Positions 60,098 to 64,000 of a stretch of DNA of 64,000 nucleotides are shown piece by piece. This stretch comes from an uncultured Collinsella sp. (lineage in GTDB: Bacteria; Actinomycetota; Coriobacteriia; Coriobacteriales; Coriobacteriaceae). A program made the translations under genes and the position numbers. Below the pieces are notes generated by a model. It had not been told where the DNA came from. It saw only the letters and a list, made by a program, of their open reading frames with translations, and did not search any database. The stretch spans positions 124,001-188,000 of the forward strand of contig CAUBPS010000001.1 of the NCBI GenBank assembly GCA_958437935.1, in the 5' to 3' direction. Numbering within the stretch: position 1 is the first letter of the stretch; the number at the start of each line of letters is the position of its first letter.

Positions 60098-60267
60098 GCT
60101 TGTCTCCTCCTTTTTGGGCCGCGCGGTTATACCACGCGAATTAACCCTTTTTGTTTGCGTACGCGTTGAATGGTACCCACGAATGGCGGGTTATACAACA
60201 CGGAGTCAAAAAATCTTATTTTTTGGCACTTAGATTTTCTGAATGCCGGGGGATAACTTAGCGGTGG

Positions 60268-60410
60268 CTCCCGTGTGGCTCCGGAGGGGCGGGGCATAAG
60301 GTTTCCTGCTCGGGCAGTCCTGCTCGCACGAAGGCCACATTAAGCGGCTTTCGGCTCGTGCGGAACTCGCGATAAACCTTATGCCCCGCCCCTCCGGAGC
60401 CACACGGGAG
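60268..60410. repeat. Giant hairpin B: 143 bp with 37-bp perfect arms, upstream of groES
   Basis: Arms 60268-60304 and 60374-60410 are perfectly complementary over 37 bp, the same length as hairpin A, but unrelated to it in sequence. The 69-nt interior has asymmetric internal loops and a CGCACGA/TCGTGCG apical stem. A 10-bp outer repeat, GAATGCCGGG/CCCGGCATTC (60241-60250, 60430-60439), encloses it. CCTGCTCGGGCA (60305-60316) is the complement of a motif resembling the one in hairpin A. Confidence 0.92.
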
Positions 60411-60519
60411 GCAGGTTAACTAATTCGGGCCCGGCATTCAGAAAAGTCAGTGCAGCAAAATGGCGATGCGGATAGCGACATGTGCATGGTTTTCGCTGCG
60501 CGCACGGGTCCCCTGGGGA

Positions 60520-60763
60520 GCACCGTGCATTTTTGGGAGTATTCAGCAGACTAGGACGGCTGCATACGTGCCGGACACACCATATTGGTCCCAAGGACGC
60601 CTTCGGCCGGCGATTTTGGTCGGCAGGCAAACCCCGTCAGGACAGAAAGGCATGCCTCACGCCGCACCGGAGCACAAAATGACGTCAATCTCTGCAACGT
60701 TACTCAGCCGCAGCGGCACAGGCAGAGCTCGCGGTGCTGAATACTCCGTTTTTTGCACGGCGC
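60520..60763. repeat. Inverted pair of ~29-bp motifs in a gene-free interval
   Basis: TGCTGAATACTCCG, T5 and TGCACGGCGC (60735-60763) recur inverted at 60520-60548, where TGCTGAATACTCCC, A5 and TGCACGGTGC is read on the minus strand. The copies differ mainly in the central T or A run. The whole 60440-60950 stretch has no ORF I would call a gene. Confidence 0.7.
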
Positions 60764-60866
60764 GGACGGGGGTACATCAGGATCCGGAAGAACATCCCAG
60801 CCTTTTTATGCAATTCGTAATGGAAAGTATGCAAAACACCTAGAGATAGCATTGCTGCTGTCCAAA

Positions 60867-60904
60867 TTGGGCGCGGGGCGGCGGCGCCTCCGCCCCGCGC
60901 CCAA
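60867..60904. repeat. GC-rich hairpin, 15-bp stem
   Basis: TTGGGCGCGGGGCGG (60867-60881) pairs perfectly with CCGCCCCGCGCCCAA (60890-60904). It may be a second terminator for the amidohydrolase gene, 113 nt downstream of its stop. Confidence 0.7.
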
Positions 60905-60950
60905 ATCAAGCAGGGCGGGGACGCTCCTAACGAACCCCCCATTTGCAAAC

Positions 60951-60998
60951 AAACGCGGCTCGAGCGCCATCCCAAAATAAGCTGCCCGAGCCGCGTTT
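60951..60998 (-). terminator. Terminator of the amidohydrolase gene
   Basis: AAACGCGGCTCG pairs perfectly with CGAGCCGCGTTT, 20 nt after the stop at 61018. TTTGC follows on the minus strand. Confidence 0.75.
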
Positions 60999-61017
60999 AA
61001 CGGTAAGACATGAATAC

Positions 61018-62667
61018 TTAGCGCTCGTAGATCAGGTTGCCGGCTAGGTAGGTGGCTTGGACTTTGGTGGCTTGGAGTTCTTGGGGGTCGATGGTGAGTG
61101 GGTTTTGGTCCAGGACTACCAGGTCGGCGTATTTGCCGGGTTCTAGGCTGCCGAGGTTTTGCTCGTCGCCCGCTGCATAGGCGCTGCCCAGGGTGTAGTT
61201 GCGCAGAGCCGTTGCCGCATCGATACGCTCGCTCGGCAGCCAACCGCCCTCGGGCCAGTGGCTGCGGGGGTCTTGGCGGGTGATAGCCGTGTAGAGCACG
61301 TTCATGCTGGTAACGGCTGTGATGGGGCTATCGGTGCCGAAGGCTTGGCGGATGCCGCGCTGCTTATAGGTCGCAAACGGCCACATGATGCGGCTACGCT
61401 CCAAGCCCAGGTCGCGCTCCGGACCACCCGGGTCGAGTGTGATATGACAGGGCTGGCTCGAGGCAATGACGTTGAGTTTGCGCAGACGATCGATGTCCTC
61501 GGGCAGCAGATTCTCCAAATGCTCAAGCGTATTATGGCCGTGCTGGGGCAAGCCGTAGAGCTCTGCCGCCTCCTCAAAGATATCGAGTGCGGCATGGATG
61601 GCGCCGTCGCCGATAACGTGGATGCGCACGGTGTGGCCGCGCTCGGCTGCCGCCAGGACCAGCTTGCGCATGCGCTCGACGGGAACCGTCAGGCGACCTT
61701 GATCGCCCGGGAAGCGCGGGTTGGTATAGGGATCGGTGAGATAGGCCGTGTGTTCGCTCGAGACGCCGTCGAAGAACTGCTTAAAACCAGGCGCCGAGAG
61801 CAGCGCGTTGTTCGCGTAGCGGGTCTGCAGTTCTTCTAAGCGCGATTGGTCATCCAGCAACGTGGGGAACAGATGGGCACGGATGCCCAGTTTGCCAGCT
61901 GCCTGCAGTTTGTCGTAGACGTCATCGCGGATAAAATCGCAGCCCGGCATGGGCATGAGCGACATATCGCATATCGAGGTGATGCCCTGCTCGGCCATCC
62001 GCCTCATTTGATCGGCGTAAGCGCTTGCGATGCGATCCTCGCCCAGCCACTCAAGGCAGCGCGGTAGCAGCTGCATAGCAGCTGCCTCGTGAGCAATGCC
62101 CGTGAGCTCGCCGTTTGCGTCCTTGTCGTAGCTGCCGCCCGCCGGCGGCTCACTGTCGCGCGTGACGCCGAGCGCCTCGAGTGCACGGCTGTTGAGCCAA
62201 AGCGTGTGCCCGTCGCCCGAATACATAACGCAGGGACGATCGGGGAATGCCACATCGAGCGACGCCTTGCTAGGATGCTCGGGCGGGTCCCAACGGTAGT
62301 CGCGCCAGCCCTGCGTCACAACCCAAGCGTCATCGGGCAGGTCCTGGGAAAACTCGCGCGCATGCTGCACCAGTGCCGCCTCTGACGTGCCCATATCCAT
62401 GAGCATGTACGGCGAGGAGCCGACCGAGGTATGGAAAAAGTGCAGGTGCGCGTCATGGAAACCGGGGCAGACAAACTGCTCGCCGTAGTCGATAACCGGC
62501 GTGGCGGCAGGCGCGGCGGCAATCACGTCATCGGGCGCACCGACTGCGACGATACGGTCGCCTGCGATGGCAATCGCCAGCTCGCGGGCGGTATCGATGC
62601 CGTCTTGCGCGGTAAAGACGTTCTTAGAGCGGATAATCCGATCGATATGTTGCATGGGCATCCCCAT
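61018..62667 (-). CDS. Amidohydrolase of the YtcJ/ExeR type (Amidohydro_3 family)
   Basis: About 549 residues of a metal-dependent TIM-barrel hydrolase. N-terminal beta domain, then CPGFHDAHLHFF (HxH metal motif), the middle VRIHVIGDGAIHAALD and HNTLEHLENL, and C-terminal AFGTDSPITAV (catalytic Asp) with GSLEPGKYADLVVLDQNP. The substrate is unknown. Three in-frame ATGs (62667, 62661, 62655) give MGMPMQHIDR; which is used is uncertain. The open frame continues far upstream on the opposite strand of the neighbouring gene, which is not real coding. Confidence 0.88.
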   Translation of the reverse strand: MGMPMQHIDRIIRSKNVFTAQDGIDTARELAIAIAGDRIVAVGAPDDVIAAAPAATPVIDYGEQFVCPGFHDAHLHFFHTSVGSSPYMLMDMGTSEAALVQHAREFSQDLPDDAWVVTQGWRDYRWDPPEHPSKASLDVAFPDRPCVMYSGDGHTLWLNSRALEALGVTRDSEPPAGGSYDKDANGELTGIAHEAAAMQLLPRCLEWLGEDRIASAYADQMRRMAEQGITSICDMSLMPMPGCDFIRDDVYDKLQAAGKLGIRAHLFPTLLDDQSRLEELQTRYANNALLSAPGFKQFFDGVSSEHTAYLTDPYTNPRFPGDQGRLTVPVERMRKLVLAAAERGHTVRIHVIGDGAIHAALDIFEEAAELYGLPQHGHNTLEHLENLLPEDIDRLRKLNVIASSQPCHITLDPGGPERDLGLERSRIMWPFATYKQRGIRQAFGTDSPITAVTSMNVLYTAITRQDPRSHWPEGGWLPSERIDAATALRNYTLGSAYAAGDEQNLGSLEPGKYADLVVLDQNPLTIDPQELQATKVQATYLAGNLIYER

Positions 62668-62823
62668 CTCTGGCAGGAAATTCAACACCCCCGAGTGTAC
62701 TCCCCCGCCCTTGTAACAAAACCCCAAGCGGCAAACGGCAACTTTACCAGCCCTAGCGGCAGGTGGCATACTGGAGAGAGCCTGTACGATTTTGCGATCA
62801 ACCCAGCAAGGAGCAAATCGACC

Positions 62824-64000
62824 ATGACGAAGACCAAGGCACAGCAGATTATGGCGGCGACCGAGGCTCGCGCGGCTGACGACGTCACCGCAGCCATCAA
62901 AGATATCGCTACCGAGTTTGAACCCTATATCATCAAGCAGCGCCGCCACTTCCATAAGCACCCGGAGCCGAGCCTTGCCGAGGAGCGCACGACTTCTGAC
63001 ATCGCCAACCAGCTCGACGCCATGAATATCCCCTACGAGCGTCCCCTTAAGACGGGCCTTGTGGCAACCCTTCGCGGCACCGCGCCCGACGCCTATCGCG
63101 AGGACGGCACGCCACGCCGCCGCATCCTGCTGCGCGCCGACATCGACGCCCTGCCCGTCACCGAGCAGACCGGCGAGGAGTTTGCCAGCGTCAACGAGGG
63201 CTGCATGCACGCCTGCGGCCACGACTGCCACATCGCCATGATGCTCGGCACGCTGCAAATCCTGCGCCATATGACCGACGACATCCACGGCGAAGTCCGC
63301 ATCGTCTTCCAACCCAGCGAGGAAAACGGCCAGGGCGCCAAGCTCATGATCGGCACGGGCGTGCTCGACGGCGTCGATGGCGCCTACGCCGCGCACATCT
63401 GGAGTGAGGTCGACGCCGGCACCGTGAGCTGCGAGCCCGGGCCGCGCATGGCCAATACCGACTGGTTCCGCATCGACGTCCGCGGCACCTCGTGCCACGG
63501 TGCCATGCCCCAGCGCGGTCACGACGCCGTTATGGTTGCCGCCGAGATCGTCAACGCTCTGCAGACCATCGTTTCGCGCGAGATCAGTCCCTACGAGCCG
63601 GCCGTCATTACCGTCGGCGAGCTGCACGGCGGCACCGCGCGCAACGTTATCGCCGGCACGGCCTACCTCGCCGGCACGGTGCGCACCTACGGCGATTCGA
63701 CCCACGAGGAAATGCCGGAGCTCATGCGCCGCATCGTGGAGCATACCGCGGCCGCCTTGGGCGCCGAGGCAAAGCTCACCGACTACACCATCGCCAACTA
63801 CAAGGTCGAAAACGATGCCGCCTCGAGCGAGCGCTGCCGCCAGGCAGTAATCAAATGCTTGGGCCCCACCGGCCAAGGCCATTACCGCGGCACGCTTTCG
63901 GGCGAGGATTTTTCGGAGTACCTGCGCCGCGTACCGGGCGTGCTCGCCTTTGTAGGTACGCGCAACCCCAAGATTGGCGCCACGTACGCCCAACATTCCT
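62824..64000 (+). CDS. M20-family amidohydrolase/peptidase (hippurate hydrolase-like), 3' end beyond window
   Basis: At least 392 residues, cut off by the window edge. After KQRRHFHKHPEPSLAEERTT it has the metal motifs LLRADIDALPVTEQTGEEF and MHACGHDCHIAMMLG, QPSEENGQGAKLMIG with the catalytic Glu pair, the dimerisation domain (GTSCHGAMPQRGHDAVMVAA) and LSGEDFSEYL. It resembles N-acyl-amino-acid hydrolases. AAGGAG lies 10 nt before the ATG. It is divergent from the amidohydrolase gene; a possible promoter is TTTACC-18 nt-CATACT in the 156-nt spacer. Confidence 0.92.
   Translation, partial: MTKTKAQQIMAATEARAADDVTAAIKDIATEFEPYIIKQRRHFHKHPEPSLAEERTTSDIANQLDAMNIPYERPLKTGLVATLRGTAPDAYREDGTPRRRILLRADIDALPVTEQTGEEFASVNEGCMHACGHDCHIAMMLGTLQILRHMTDDIHGEVRIVFQPSEENGQGAKLMIGTGVLDGVDGAYAAHIWSEVDAGTVSCEPGPRMANTDWFRIDVRGTSCHGAMPQRGHDAVMVAAEIVNALQTIVSREISPYEPAVITVGELHGGTARNVIAGTAYLAGTVRTYGDSTHEEMPELMRRIVEHTAAALGAEAKLTDYTIANYKVENDAASSERCRQAVIKCLGPTGQGHYRGTLSGEDFSEYLRRVPGVLAFVGTRNPKIGATYAQHS

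Noticed and set aside
60098..60260. CIRCE element expected ahead of groES
   Set aside because: No TTAGCACTC-N9-GAGTGCTAA-like inverted repeat is present. A TTGACT and TATAAC boxes occur but are wrongly spaced for a confident promoter.
61018..63996. A 992-codon open frame on the minus strand
   Set aside because: Only the part below ~62667 is the amidohydrolase. The upstream part is antisense to the M20 gene, whose motifs and RBS are clear on the plus strand.

Overview
The window looks like chromosomal DNA from a GC-rich Actinomycetota of the class Coriobacteriia, most probably Collinsella or a close relative. This rests on recognising the protein sequences, the GC-rich third codon positions and the gene neighbourhoods. 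No 16S rRNA gene is present to settle it. Most genes are housekeeping and lie on the minus strand. Intergenic spaces are rich in hairpins.

Layout. 0-6 kb (plus strand): the tail of an unidentified gene, a wall-anchored 5'-nucleotidase, an MscS channel, and a two-gene unit pairing a ParB-like/BMP-domain protein with a metallophosphoesterase. 6-7.4 kb: an IS3-family (IS150-like) element that has split a transcription terminator. 7.4-12 kb (minus): tRNA-Tyr, tRNA-Thr, tRNA-Met and tuf, then rpmG, tRNA-Trp, secE, nusG, rplK and rplA. 12-14.2 kb: accessory DNA with tandem palindromes, tRNA-Thr(UGU) and a one-gene HTH plus HipA-like kinase. 14.2-19.7 kb (minus): disA, ispD, ispF, cysS, rlmB and a YacP-like NYN nuclease. 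19.9-22.5 kb (plus): a Mn2+ riboswitch with mntP, then hipBA. 22.6-35 kb (minus): an M20 dipeptidase, clpC, a giant CoA-dehydratase-type activase with its TetR regulator, a DUF2798 membrane protein and a ThrE-like exporter. 35-47 kb (minus): greA, lysS, tatA, tRNA-Pro, veg-ispE, rdgB-dtd, rph, murI, a HAD hydrolase, murE and asnB. 47.4-48.1 kb: tRNA-Val, a duplication of its 3' end and terminator, and a small element with inverted ends. 48-53 kb (minus): argC-argJ-argB-argD behind an ARG-box palindrome. 53-57.7 kb (minus): two PNPOx-fold proteins and a riboflavin ECF transporter under an FMN riboswitch. 58-60.1 kb (minus): groES-groEL, flanked by two giant hairpins. 61-64 kb: divergent amidohydrolase and M20 amidohydrolase genes.

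How the genes connect. The argCJBD genes lead to ornithine, and murI and murE build the peptidoglycan stem peptide; Collinsella is known for ornithine-containing peptidoglycan, and MurE here lacks the usual DAP signature. disA, ispD/F/E and the translation genes are core functions. The best candidates for undescribed biology are the paired 37-bp-arm hairpins around groESL, the HTH-kinase fusion gene with its palindromic operator, the ParB/BMP protein coupled to a phosphoesterase, and the transposon sitting in the loop of the rplKA terminator.
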